NCBI RefSeq assembly: GCF_000798815.1
Contig: NZ_JTLD01000035.1
Location: 1-54,879, forward strand
Origin: Alistipes sp. ZOR0009
Lineage (GTDB): Bacteria; Bacteroidota; Bacteroidia; Bacteroidales; ZOR0009
Direction of reading: 5' to 3'
DNA: 54,879 nucleotides
In this document: positions 8,168-16,140 of the stretch, one piece after another
How positions within the stretch are numbered: position 1 is the stretch's first letter
Layout of the letters: every line of letters begins with the position of its first letter
Program-made: the position numbers and the translations under genes
The notes under the pieces: model-generated
What the model saw: the letters and a program-made list of their open reading frames with translations, nothing else
What the model was told of the DNA's origin: nothing
Databases searched by the model: none

Positions 8168-8556
8168 GTTATGTAGGTATTAAATTAGTAGCAGTAGAAC
8201 GTTGTACGTCTACCTCTGATTTGGTTTGATTGGAGGCAAAGAAAAGAAAACGGCTTATACTTTTGGGGAAGATTGGTTGCCTGTATTGAAATGTTGGTTA
8301 AGGCACAAAAGCTTCTATTCTACAATAGGTCTGAACAAGTTAACCGTTTTATATTGGTTTGTAGAGTCATGCCAGAAGGAGGTGTGATCTTTTTTTGAAA
8401 GTTGGGGTTTCTTCGAATAGCAACTAACCGATAGTTGCTGATAGCTGCTTGTCCCTGACCGCATTTAATATCAATTTTAAATTTTAAGATAAATTGTACG
8501 GCTGGGCTTTGTTGTTGGACGAAATATGTAAATTGTTGGCGAATAACTACGAACCT
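8168..8556. other. Long divergent intergenic region with a hairpin
   Basis: 389 bases separate the abgT start from the cysteine-synthase start. No convincing reading frame or exact TAnnTTTG box was found. A perfect 8-bp hairpin (AGCAACTA at 8419-8426 with TAGTTGCT at 8432-8439, 5-nt loop) lies 118 bases before the downstream ATG and may be part of an mRNA leader. No known riboswitch class was recognised. Confidence 0.4.
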
Positions 8557-9672
8557 ATGAACGAATCTAACTTAAACAGGCGTATTGCAGGGTTGTCGAG
8601 TATGATTGGCAAGACACCACTTTTGGCCATTGATTACAAGTATAAAGGTGCCGTTCGCACCATTTACGCAAAAGCCGAGTATCTTAACTTCACTGGGAGT
8701 ATTAAGGATCGGATGGCCTTCTATATCTTAAAGAAAGCTTACGAGCAGGGGCGCTTAAAGCCTGGCGACCATATAGTGGAGGCTACAAGCGGAAATACAG
8801 GAATTGCCTTTTCGGGAATTGGTCGTGCAATGGGGCATCCTGTTACCATCTTTATGCCAAACTGGATGAGCGCCGAGCGTATAAACCTCATTAAAAGTTT
8901 TGGAGCACAAATTCGCCTAGTAAGCAAGGAGGAGGGCGGTTTTTTAGGAAGTATTGCTATGTCGGAAAAAATGGCCGCAGACCAGCCTTGCGTATTCCTT
9001 CCCTGTCAGTTTGCTAATACCGACAACTGTGAGGCGCATTACCAGACAACTGCACCCGAAATATGGGCGCAGCTGGCTAGCGTAGGGCTCAAGCCAGAGG
9101 CTTTCGTTGCAGGAGTAGGAACGGGCGGTACGGTAATGGGGATTGGGCGTTTTATGAAGGAGCAGGATCCTCGTATTAGGGTGCATCCGCTCGAGCCCTC
9201 TAATTCGCCAACAATGTCTACAGGCCATAAAATAGGAAAGCACAGAATTCAGGGAATTTCGGATGAGTTTATTCCTGAAATTGTAAAGTTGGATAGGCTC
9301 GATAAAATAGTTGCGGTTGACGATGGCGACTCTATTATCATGGCTCAAAATTTGGCTACAAGCTTAGGCCTTGGCGTTGGCATCTCTTCTGGGGCTAACT
9401 TTCTGGGGGCTGTTCAACTCCAAAACGAGCTAGGGGACAATGCCGTTGTGGTTACCGTTTTTGCCGACGATAGCAAGAAGTATCTAAGCACCGACTATAC
9501 GAAAGAGGAACCTGTGCTAGCGGGTTTCATCTCTCCCGACATAGAGCTGCTGGGCTTTAGATCCATAAAGCGATCTTGTAAGATATGCTGCAATCCGGAG
9601 GAGTGCATAGAGTGCTACCCAGAGTATGCCAAAACGTGCATAAAGGCAAAAGACTACATGTCTAACAGATAG
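8557..9672 (+). CDS. PLP-dependent cysteine-synthase-family enzyme with Cys-rich C-terminal tail
   Basis: 371 residues from ATG 8557; an in-frame TTG at 8494 would add 21 poorly conserved-looking residues and is not preferred. The catalytic domain (about 1-320) is a fold-type II beta-substitution enzyme: PLP lysine Lys50 in NFTGSIKDR, substrate loop [10 protein letters not shown], phosphate-binding GTGGTVMG. Such enzymes form cysteine from O-acetylserine and sulfide, or related products. Residues 336-371 form a basic, Cys-rich extension with Cys at 341, 344, 345, 350, 353 and 361 (CxxCCx4CxxCx7C), absent from ordinary CysK/CysM and suggesting metal or Fe-S binding. It precedes a cysteine desulfidase gene on the same strand, although a terminator-like hairpin and a promoter lie between. 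Confidence 0.85.
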   Translation: MNESNLNRRIAGLSSMIGKTPLLAIDYKYKGAVRTIYAKAEYLNFTGSIKDRMAFYILKKAYEQGRLKPGDHIVEATSGNTGIAFSGIGRAMGHPVTIFMPNWMSAERINLIKSFGAQIRLVSKEEGGFLGSIAMSEKMAADQPCVFLPCQFANTDNCEAHYQTTAPEIWAQLASVGLKPEAFVAGVGTGGTVMGIGRFMKEQDPRIRVHPLEPSNSPTMSTGHKIGKHRIQGISDEFIPEIVKLDRLDKIVAVDDGDSIIMAQNLATSLGLGVGISSGANFLGAVQLQNELGDNAVVVTVFADDSKKYLSTDYTKEEPVLAGFISPDIELLGFRSIKRSCKICCNPEECIECYPEYAKTCIKAKDYMSNR

Positions 9673-9675
9673 AAG

Positions 9676-9705
9676 AAGGGGATGTCTACGGATATTCCCT
9701 TTTTA
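9676..9705 (+). terminator. Terminator after the cysteine-synthase-like gene
   Basis: Stem AAGGGGAT / ATTCCCTT (9676-9683 with 9694-9701, one G-U pair) followed by TTTAT, directly after the stop codon. Confidence 0.6.
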
Positions 9706-9846
9706 TTTAAAGGGCGAATTGGTAAGGTTGTATCGAGATTTAGGCTCCTGACGTGTTGTTGTGTCCTGTTTTGGGGTACTGTTAGAGATTGGATCGTTTT
9801 TGCTTAAAAATATGAGGCTAACTTCTGTTGATAACTTTCAATCTGT

Positions 9847-9854
9847 TATATTTG
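9847..9854 (+). promoter_or_regulatory. -7 promoter box of the cysteine desulfidase gene
   Basis: TATATTTG matches TAnnTTTG exactly; a TTG at 9828-9830, 16 bases upstream, could be the -33 element. The ATG is at 9889. Confidence 0.5.
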
Positions 9855-9888
9855 GGCGCATTTAAAACTATCTATTCGAAATAATTTT

Positions 9889-11181
9889 ATGGAACAAACC
9901 TTAAAAGAGCATTTGATTAAGCTGTTGAAGACAGAGGTGGTGCCAGCACTAGGTTGTACAGAGCCTATTGCGGTGGCGTTAGCTGTAGCCAAAGCTCGAG
10001 AGGTATTAGGATCTTTACCTACTTCAATCACCGTTTATGTTAGCCCTAATATTCTAAAAAATGGAATGGGGGTAGGTGTCCCAGGTACAGGAATGGTGGG
10101 GCTTCATATCGCTGCTGCGTTGGGTGTTTTTTATGGAGATACCAGCAACATGTTGCAGCTGTTGAATGGGGTTACGCCTGATGCTGTTCATCTAGCAAAG
10201 CAGTTTGTGGAGGAAAAGAAGGTTACCATTGCCGTGAAAAATGACATTGACAAGCTCTACGTAGAGGCTATATGTCGCAATGATACTGATTCCGCTTCTG
10301 TATTTATTAAAGGTGCTCACAGCAATATTGTGCTGGTAGAGCGCAATGGTGCCGTGGTGAATGGCTCTGCCGAAGCATTAAAACCAACATCGATTAATTC
10401 CAATGCGTTATCACCTTGTCCTAAGGTTCTCTTTTCTGATATTTACGAGTTTGCGACTACCGCCTCGATCGATGAGATTGAGTTTATTTTAGAGGGTGGA
10501 GTTATGAACAAGCGTATCTCTGACGAAGGGCTACGTGGAGACTATGGGCTTAAGGTAGGCAAGTGTATTATTGGCAAGATTGATAAAAATATTTTAAAGG
10601 ACGATTTGCTAACTTACGCTATGGCGGTTACTTCTGCAGCGTCGGATGCCCGTATGGCGGGTAACGAACTTCCTGCAATGAGCAACTCAGGCAGCGGAAA
10701 TCAGGGTATAACCGTTATGCTCCCCGTTGTGGCTGTTGCTGAAAAACTTAAGTCGAGCACTGACGAACTTGCACGTGCGCTGGTAATTAGCAACCTGCTA
10801 TCCATCTACATCAAGTCGAAGATGGGAAGATTATCAGCCCTCTGTGGGGTGGCTGTTGCCGCTACTGCCTCCTCGTGCGGAATAGTGTTCCTTCTTGGAG
10901 GTACCTTCGAGCAGATGACCTACGCTATCAGGAATATGGTTGGCAACCTAACCGGCATGATTTGTGATGGCGCAAAGGTGGGCTGTTCGTTAAAGGTTTC
11001 GTCGGGTGTTTCGGCTAGCGTAAATGCTGCGCTGCTGGCAATCGACAATATCTGCATTCAGGAGACAGACGGTATTGTTACCGACGATGTAGAGAGTTCT
11101 ATCGAAAATTTGGCCAAGTTGGGATCGGAAGGAATGATGGAAACCGATAAGATGATTCTAGACCTGATGCTTAAAAAATAG
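9889..11181 (+). CDS. cyuA: L-cysteine desulfidase / UPF0597 family (CyuA, formerly YhaM)
   Basis: 430 residues, full length for the family. CyuA-type enzymes break L-cysteine into pyruvate, ammonia and hydrogen sulfide, using a [4Fe-4S] cluster much like the bacterial L-serine dehydratase. The N-terminal motif VVPALGCTEPIAVALA carries a conserved Cys; C-terminal cysteines occur in ALCGVAVAATASSCG and MICDGAKVGCSLK, consistent with cluster ligation. The central SNSGSGNQGI motif is also characteristic. It has its own promoter and terminator and follows a cysteine-synthase-like gene, so the two may set opposing directions of cysteine/sulfide exchange. Serine or threonine dehydration is a possible alternative activity. 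Confidence 0.88.
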   Translation: MEQTLKEHLIKLLKTEVVPALGCTEPIAVALAVAKAREVLGSLPTSITVYVSPNILKNGMGVGVPGTGMVGLHIAAALGVFYGDTSNMLQLLNGVTPDAVHLAKQFVEEKKVTIAVKNDIDKLYVEAICRNDTDSASVFIKGAHSNIVLVERNGAVVNGSAEALKPTSINSNALSPCPKVLFSDIYEFATTASIDEIEFILEGGVMNKRISDEGLRGDYGLKVGKCIIGKIDKNILKDDLLTYAMAVTSAASDARMAGNELPAMSNSGSGNQGITVMLPVVAVAEKLKSSTDELARALVISNLLSIYIKSKMGRLSALCGVAVAATASSCGIVFLLGGTFEQMTYAIRNMVGNLTGMICDGAKVGCSLKVSSGVSASVNAALLAIDNICIQETDGIVTDDVESSIENLAKLGSEGMMETDKMILDLMLKK

Positions 11182-11196
11182 TACCGCTATAAAAGC

Positions 11197-11226
11197 AAGC
11201 CCCCGAGAATAAGATCTCGGGGGCTT
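11197..11226. terminator. Bidirectional terminator after cyuA
   Basis: Perfect 12-bp stem (AAGCCCCCGAGA 11197-11208 with 11215-11226) with a 6-nt loop, A-rich on the left and T-rich on the right; serves cyuA and the convergent minus-strand gene. Confidence 0.88.
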
Positions 11227-11253
11227 TTATTTTAAAGGAGCTTGGAGCGGAAG

Positions 11254-12006
11254 TTATGCTCCATATTTTATTAGGTCTACTAGCAGCTTGGGGCGGTTTA
11301 AATCGCCCGCTTGGCAGTAGTAGTACTCGTTATCTAACTTTTTGATTCCATTAACTATCGATCCTTCGGCAAGCACCTGCTTGGTTTCGTCTAGATATCT
11401 AACCTCATCTTTGGAAAGATAGCCGGTTACCTCAAACTGGAAGTAGGGTGCAAACACGATCTCTTTGAGCCTCTCTTTATTTATCTCCTGATCTTTGGTG
11501 AGCTTAAAGTTCTCGAAAAGATGGATCACCCCTGGCTTTATGCGTGTCAGCACGAAGTAGTCGTACTGTATGCGGTGCCTACGCCCCTTCCCGTAGCTTG
11601 CATCTGCCTTCCACATTTTGGTGTCTAGCAGCAATAGATTGGAGTAGTAAGGGATGGCCTTTACCAGAATCCGCTTGCCGTTGACAAGCAGATCGAAGTT
11701 TTCGTACTTATCAGGTGCCCAGCTGCGCGCTTTGGGGTAGCGTACAGACAGGTTATTGACGGAGAAGTACCTTTTGAGTCCAATCTCACACAGTTTCCCT
11801 CTAAATGCCTTTGCAAATTCGGCCACATTTTCTTTGCGCTTCGAACCCCAAAATATCGACATCAGATTACGCTTCTTTCCTACCGTCTTTTCGTAGGCAA
11901 ACTCAAATGCCTCCTCTAGCGCGCTAGTCAGAATAAAATCACTCTTAAAAACCTTGCCTTTGGTTGTTAAGTAGGTGCTCCCGCTAGTTTCCATCAGATT
12001 ATTCAT
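11254..12006 (-). CDS. Hypothetical protein with a restriction-endonuclease-like core
   Basis: 250 residues from the first ATG (12006); an in-frame TTG at 12042 would add 12 residues. I do not recognise a named family. The middle resembles a PD-(D/E)XK nuclease fold: a helix with Glu74 (RGKLCEIGLKRYF), Asp105 starting a hairpin (NFDLLVNGKRI), then LVK ending at Lys116, and a following segment (LLLLDTKMWK ... YDYFVLTRI) of the type seen in restriction enzymes. The residue two before Lys116 is Leu114 where an acidic metal ligand is expected, so catalysis may be lost or the acid migrated. It is divergent from the ATPase/TOPRIM pair across a 177-bp intergenic stretch. Function unknown. Confidence 0.6.
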   Translation of the reverse strand: MNNLMETSGSTYLTTKGKVFKSDFILTSALEEAFEFAYEKTVGKKRNLMSIFWGSKRKENVAEFAKAFRGKLCEIGLKRYFSVNNLSVRYPKARSWAPDKYENFDLLVNGKRILVKAIPYYSNLLLLDTKMWKADASYGKGRRHRIQYDYFVLTRIKPGVIHLFENFKLTKDQEINKERLKEIVFAPYFQFEVTGYLSKDEVRYLDETKQVLAEGSIVNGIKKLDNEYYYCQAGDLNRPKLLVDLIKYGA

Positions 12007-12152
12007 AGCAGATAATTTTGGTGTTGCCTTAAATGTACTCAAAAGCCTTCATTTTATAGTACTTTCGGCCACTTTTTTGCATCTTTTTTATAGTTTTTTT
12101 TACGTTTTATGGCCAGCGACAAATAAGGCGAACATCGGCCCCAACAATTGGC

Positions 12153-12160
12153 TATATTTG
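12153..12160 (+). promoter_or_regulatory. -7 promoter box of the ATPase/TOPRIM pair
   Basis: TATATTTG matches the Bacteroidota -7 consensus. It lies 23 bases before ATG 12184 and inside the alternative extended frame starting at TTG 12148, which argues for 12184 as the true start. Confidence 0.5.
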
Positions 12161-12183
12161 TTTCAATCCAAAATTCTGTTGAC

Positions 12184-13218
12184 ATGATTTCATCGTTGTT
12201 GGTAAAGAATTACCGCTGCTTACAATACCTGAAGGTGGATCGGTTCTCGCAGGTAAACCTCATTACGGGCGAAAACAATACCGGGAAGTCGACCTTGCTA
12301 GAGGCAATTACGCTTTACGCCTCGCAGGGCGATGTGGAGTGGATTTTTAAGCTGCTTGCAGAACGGGGCGAGTACTACAAAACCGAAGCGGGGGCTGATT
12401 TTACGGCGCTCAACCTCAAATCGCTGGCCTCCATGTTCTATAACCGAAAGGTTTTGGTAAATAATGGGAATGGGGCCATCACCATCACCGCATCAGAAGA
12501 TGGGCGTGACACTGTTGATACTCTGCACCTGAAAATAGTGGAGATGGGCGAGCAAAACACAGTGGGACTCGAGATTGAGAATTGCATGCAGAAGCTCATT
12601 ATGCCGCTTTTTATCGACCATCCCTCTCGCTTTTACAGCCATATAAAGCCCGCCATGCCTTACCGTCTGGTGCGCACCAATAGCTTCTTCAAATCAAGCG
12701 AGCAGCTTTGGGATAGCATTATTCTTACCGAAAAGGAGGATTTAACGGTGGAGGCGCTGCAAATTGTCGATCCGAACATCGAGCGATTGGCGTTTATTGA
12801 AATTGACGCATCGGGCTTTCGGAAGCCGGTGGTTCGGGTTCGTGGGCGCGAGGGCATCATTCCCCTATCAGGGATGGGTGATGGCATCAACCGTGTTCTT
12901 TCGATCGTTTTGGCCCTGGTAAACTGCTCCAATGGGGTGTTGCTTATCGACGAGTTCGAGAATGGGCTGCACCATTCCGTGCAGCATAAACTTTGGGAGG
13001 TGATCTTCAAGATGGCCACTAAGCTAAACATACAGGTGTTTGCCACTACGCATAGCAACGACTGTATCATCACCTTCGAGGAACTGCTTAACGACGACGT
13101 GCACATCAACGACGGAAAACTGGTGCGGCTCGACAACCGAGATGGGCGAATTATACAGGTGGAGTTTGATCCCGAGGAAATGAAGATTGCCACTGAACAG
13201 CGCATTAATTTACGATAG
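12184..13218 (+). CDS. AAA-family ATPase of the OLD/SMC-like (ABC-type head) class
   Basis: 344 residues. It opens with the strand-turn typical of RecF/OLD/SMC heads (LLVKNYRCLQYLKVDRFSQ), Walker A GENNTGKST at 29-37, a signature-like LSGMGDGINR, Walker B LLIDEFENGLH near residue 253, and the H-loop FATTHSNDCI. No coiled-coil arm and no fused nuclease domain are present; instead the next gene, 8 bases downstream, encodes a separate TOPRIM protein. This arrangement resembles OLD-family systems split into two genes, as in PARIS (AriA ATPase plus AriB TOPRIM). Family assignment is firm; a defence role is inferred from architecture alone. Confidence 0.8.
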   Translation: MISSLLVKNYRCLQYLKVDRFSQVNLITGENNTGKSTLLEAITLYASQGDVEWIFKLLAERGEYYKTEAGADFTALNLKSLASMFYNRKVLVNNGNGAITITASEDGRDTVDTLHLKIVEMGEQNTVGLEIENCMQKLIMPLFIDHPSRFYSHIKPAMPYRLVRTNSFFKSSEQLWDSIILTEKEDLTVEALQIVDPNIERLAFIEIDASGFRKPVVRVRGREGIIPLSGMGDGINRVLSIVLALVNCSNGVLLIDEFENGLHHSVQHKLWEVIFKMATKLNIQVFATTHSNDCIITFEELLNDDVHINDGKLVRLDNRDGRIIQVEFDPEEMKIATEQRINLR

Positions 13219-13226
13219 GAGAAGGC

Positions 13227-13856
13227 ATGATGGATGTAAAAGGGAAGATATCGCAGAAGTTGCTGGTTGAGGGTAGCGATGATTTGCACGTGGTGCTGGC
13301 CCTGTGTCACAAGCATGGCGTACCGTTATCCTTCGAGGTGGTGGATAACCGCGGGGTAACCAACCTGCTTAAAAGCCTTAACGTGTGGCTAAAAACCTCG
13401 TCGTTGCAGACCTTGGGGATGATACTCGATGCCGACGAGCTGCTGAGCCGCCGTTGGAATGAGGTGCGCGAGCGGCTAGCCCGTGTGGGCTACGAAGTGC
13501 CAGAACACCCGCAGCGAGGCGGAGTGATTATTAGACAGGAGGGGCTGCCTACTGTTGGCGTATGGCTAATGCCCGACAATACCTCGTCGGGGATGCTTGA
13601 AGATTTTTTGAAGTATCTTATTCCAAAAGGCGATCTGCTGCTGCCCGAGGCCGAGAGCACTCTTAGCCGGTTGGAACTAGAGCAGATTAATGGCTACAAG
13701 CCGGTGCATCGAGCCAAATCGCTGCTACACACTTGGCTCGCGTGGCAGGATAGCCCTGGAATGCCCATTGGTATCGCCATAACCCATAGCTATCTCGATA
13801 CTAATGCTAGACTTGGACGTGAGTTTGTAGAGTGGCTCCGAGAGTTGTTTGTGTAG
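13227..13856 (+). CDS. DUF3226-like TOPRIM protein, partner of the ATPase
   Basis: 209 residues; the alternative start one codon later is equally possible. An AGGAGAAGG sequence just upstream overlaps the ATPase stop and would be a good ribosome-binding site, which is rare in this window. TOPRIM acidic residues are visible: Glu15 in KLLVEGSDD and the DxD pair Asp68/Asp70 in GMILDADE, followed by the SGMLEDFL motif characteristic of the DUF3226/OLD-type TOPRIM group. TOPRIM domains bind Mg2+ and act as nucleases or primases. Tight coupling to the ATPase gene suggests a two-component complex. It could be a stand-alone RNA or DNA nuclease activated by the ATPase; no experimental function is known to me. 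Confidence 0.75.
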   Translation: MMDVKGKISQKLLVEGSDDLHVVLALCHKHGVPLSFEVVDNRGVTNLLKSLNVWLKTSSLQTLGMILDADELLSRRWNEVRERLARVGYEVPEHPQRGGVIIRQEGLPTVGVWLMPDNTSSGMLEDFLKYLIPKGDLLLPEAESTLSRLELEQINGYKPVHRAKSLLHTWLAWQDSPGMPIGIAITHSYLDTNARLGREFVEWLRELFV

Positions 13857-14205
13857 CTTTTTGATCGGAATCGTTAATGGGTGGTTCCTTCTTTTTCTGG
13901 TGGTTGCATTCTGTGCAGCCTTTTTTGTAAGGAGTGTTTTTTGTTATCACAATGTTAAGGCGATCTTCCTGGGGCAGGTTGCGTTTGGTAGCGCACAACA
14001 ACGAGATATAACTGGATAGGTGGTTTGGGATATAACCGAATTGTTCATTCAGTTTGCACATGTTGTTTGTAGAAACGTCGAAGAGCAGCTGTAGTGTGAG
14101 GGGCGGTGGGGCTTTTTTGCGTGGAGGAAATTGTTGGGCTCTAATAGAAAATAGACGCGGCAACCTAGGCTGCCGCGTCTGTATGGCGTGTGGGCTAACC
14201 TATGG
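13857..14205. other. Gene-poor stretch between the TOPRIM gene and ahcY
   Basis: 349 bases. It holds the ahcY terminator (14153-14180). A minus-strand frame (14061 or 14163 down to 13807, 84 or 118 residues) contains a CxxC in KKGCTECNHQKKK, but it overlaps the end of the TOPRIM gene and, in its longer form, starts inside the terminator. It could be the remnant of a small gene; nothing identifies it. Confidence 0.35.
14153..14180 (-). terminator. Terminator of ahcY
   Basis: Perfect 10-bp stem AGACGCGGCA / TGCCGCGTCT (14153-14162 with 14171-14180), loop 8 nt, followed on the minus strand by a T-rich run. It begins 26 bases past the ahcY stop. Confidence 0.8.
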
Positions 14206-15627
14206 CTAGTATCTGTAGTGCTCGGGTTTGTAGGGGCCTTCGGGCTGTACGCCAATGTAGGCTGCCTGCTCGGGGCTTAGGGTGGTTAGTTTTACACCTA
14301 GCTGCTCGAGGTGAAGGCGGGCTACCTCCTCGTCGAGGTGTTTAGGAAGGCGGTATACGTCTACCTTAAGGTCTTTTTCCCAAAGTTCTATTTGGGCAAG
14401 CGTTTGGTTGGTAAACGAGTTACTCATGACAAATGATGGGTGGCCTGTTGCACAGCCGAGGTTAACCAATCGCCCTTCTGCGAGTAGGAAGATGGCGTGG
14501 CCGTCGGGGTACACGTATTTATCAACCTGGGGCTTGATGTTTACTTTCTGAATGCCAGTCCAAGTGTTTAGGCGGTCTACTTGGATTTCGTTGTCGAAGT
14601 GGCCAATGTTGCACACAATGGTTTGATCCTTCATACCAGCCATATGCTCCGCGGTGATGATGTCGCGGTTGCCGGTGGTGGTAACGTAGATGTTTCCTTC
14701 GTTTAGGGTAACCTCCACGGTTTTTACCTCGAAACCTTCCATGGCGGCCTGTAGGGCGCAGATGGGGTCTATCTCGGTGACGATAACGCGAGCTCCGTAG
14801 GCACGCATCGAGCGGGCGCAACCTTTGCCTACATCGCCATATCCGCAGACTACTACCACCTTACCAGCAATCATTACGTCTGTAGCGCGTTTGATGCCGT
14901 CGGCTAGTGATTCGCGGCAGCCGTAGAGGTTGTCAAATTTACTTTTCGTAACCGAGTCGTTTACGTTGATGGCGGGGATTAGCAGCTCGCCCTTTTCCAT
15001 CATTTGGTAAAGGCGGTGTACACCAGTGGTTGTCTCCTCCGAAACACCCTTCCATTCGGCTACGGTGCGGTGCCACTTGCCATGGTCGTCGTTAAGAATT
15101 TGCCTTAGGGCGTCTAGTATTACGCTCTCCTCGTGGCTACTGGGGGTGTAGTCTAGTATTTTGGCGTTATCTTCGGCCGCATATCCTTTATGGATAAGCA
15201 AGGTCGCATCTCCTCCATCATCGACAATTAAGTTTGGTCCTTTGCCTTCGGGGAACGATAGCGCTTGAGCGGTGCACCACCAGTACTCTTCAAGACTCTC
15301 TCCCTTCCATGCGTATACAGGAACGCCAGCGGCGGCAATGGCGGCGGCGGCGTGATCTTGAGTGGAGAAGATGTTGCAGCTGCACCAGCGTACGTCGGCA
15401 CCTAGATCAACCAGTGTTTCGATGAGCACGGCGGTTTGGATGGTCATGTGCAACGAGCCCATAACGCGGGCCCCCTTAAGGGGCTGCTTGCCCTCATATT
15501 TTTTGCGGATAGCCATTAGTCCTGGCATCTCCTTTTCGGCAATTTCTATCTCTTTGCGCCCCCAATCGGCCAAGGTGATGTCGGCCACTTTGTAGGGGAG
15601 CTGTTCGTCGATCGTATATGAAAACAT
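14206..15627 (-). CDS. ahcY: Adenosylhomocysteinase
   Basis: 473 residues. It hydrolyses S-adenosylhomocysteine to adenosine and homocysteine, removing the by-product inhibitor of methyltransferases. The substrate domain has MSLHMT-type sequence ([19 protein letters not shown]), the cysteine-bearing [15 protein letters not shown], and [11 protein letters not shown]; the Rossmann motif [10 protein letters not shown] binds NAD. The C-terminal [14 protein letters not shown] and terminal [11 protein letters not shown] (the Lys/Tyr tail that closes the NAD site of the partner subunit) are intact. Length fits the bacterial form with the 40-residue insertion. It is followed by a strong terminator and lies downstream of trxA with a terminator-like hairpin between. 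Confidence 0.97.
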   Translation of the reverse strand: MFSYTIDEQLPYKVADITLADWGRKEIEIAEKEMPGLMAIRKKYEGKQPLKGARVMGSLHMTIQTAVLIETLVDLGADVRWCSCNIFSTQDHAAAAIAAAGVPVYAWKGESLEEYWWCTAQALSFPEGKGPNLIVDDGGDATLLIHKGYAAEDNAKILDYTPSSHEESVILDALRQILNDDHGKWHRTVAEWKGVSEETTTGVHRLYQMMEKGELLIPAINVNDSVTKSKFDNLYGCRESLADGIKRATDVMIAGKVVVVCGYGDVGKGCARSMRAYGARVIVTEIDPICALQAAMEGFEVKTVEVTLNEGNIYVTTTGNRDIITAEHMAGMKDQTIVCNIGHFDNEIQVDRLNTWTGIQKVNIKPQVDKYVYPDGHAIFLLAEGRLVNLGCATGHPSFVMSNSFTNQTLAQIELWEKDLKVDVYRLPKHLDEEVARLHLEQLGVKLTTLSPEQAAYIGVQPEGPYKPEHYRY

Positions 15628-15670
15628 CGTCAGTAAATTTTGCGCCTAATTTAGCGATTTATAATGAAAA

Positions 15671-15694
15671 GAGGGGAAGCATCTGCCTCCCCTC
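15671..15694 (-). terminator. Terminator after trxA
   Basis: Inverted repeat GAGGGGAAGCA / TGCCTCCCCTC with one non-Watson-Crick pair (15671-15681 with 15684-15694), followed on the minus strand by TTTTCATTA. Confidence 0.7.
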
Positions 15695-15718
15695 TCGTAT
15701 CTTTTATGCTGTTAATGC

Positions 15719-16036
15719 CTATAGCAAAGCATTCAACTTTTCTACCAACTTGGCTTTAGGTACAGCGCCAACCTGCTTATCCTTAATCTCGCCATTTACG
15801 ATGTAAAGAATGGTTGGGATGTTGCGAATACCAAACTTGCTAGAGATGCTAGGGTTTTCGTCAACGTTAACCTTGCCGATAATGGCTTTTCCTTCGTACT
15901 CGGTATGCATCTCCTCAATAAGAGGTGTAAGCATGCGGCATGGTCCACACCATTCTGCCCAAAAGTCCAATACTACAGGCTTGTCTGCCTTGCTTACTAG
16001 TTCGTCGAAGTTGGCTTCGTTAATTTCTAGTGCCAT
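15719..16036 (-). CDS. trxA: Thioredoxin
   Basis: 105 residues from ATG 16036. A longer frame reaching 16105 is rejected because a -7 promoter box (16066-16073) lies inside it and the extra 23 residues are not thioredoxin-like. The active site is WCGPC (Cys30, Cys33) preceded by VLDFWAEW; the cis-proline is in RNIPTILY. It is a general cytoplasmic disulfide reductant working with thioredoxin reductase. It lies downstream of dnaE, a gene order common in Bacteroidota, but with its own promoter. Confidence 0.95.
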   Translation of the reverse strand: MALEINEANFDELVSKADKPVVLDFWAEWCGPCRMLTPLIEEMHTEYEGKAIIGKVNVDENPSISSKFGIRNIPTILYIVNGEIKDKQVGAVPKAKLVEKLNALL

Positions 16037-16065
16037 ATTATTTGTTTTAAAAGATTGTCGCTTTA

Positions 16066-16073
16066 CAAAACTA
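16066..16073 (-). promoter_or_regulatory. -7 promoter box of trxA
   Basis: Reads TAGTTTTG on the minus strand, an exact TAnnTTTG match, 30 bases before ATG 16036; it fixes the start of the thioredoxin gene. Confidence 0.5.
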
Positions 16074-16140
16074 CAAAAAAGGCTGTTTTTTATATCAACC
16101 TGCAAGCATTAAAAAAAGCTTGCTGTACGAATTATTCCCG

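Noticed and set aside
12148-12183. Extended TTG start of the ATPase
   Set aside because: It contains the predicted -7 promoter box, and the SMC-like first strand starts at ATG 12184.
16102-16123. GCAAGC / GCTTGC inverted repeat after dnaE
   Set aside because: Only 6 bp of stem with an A/T loop; too weak to call as a terminator.
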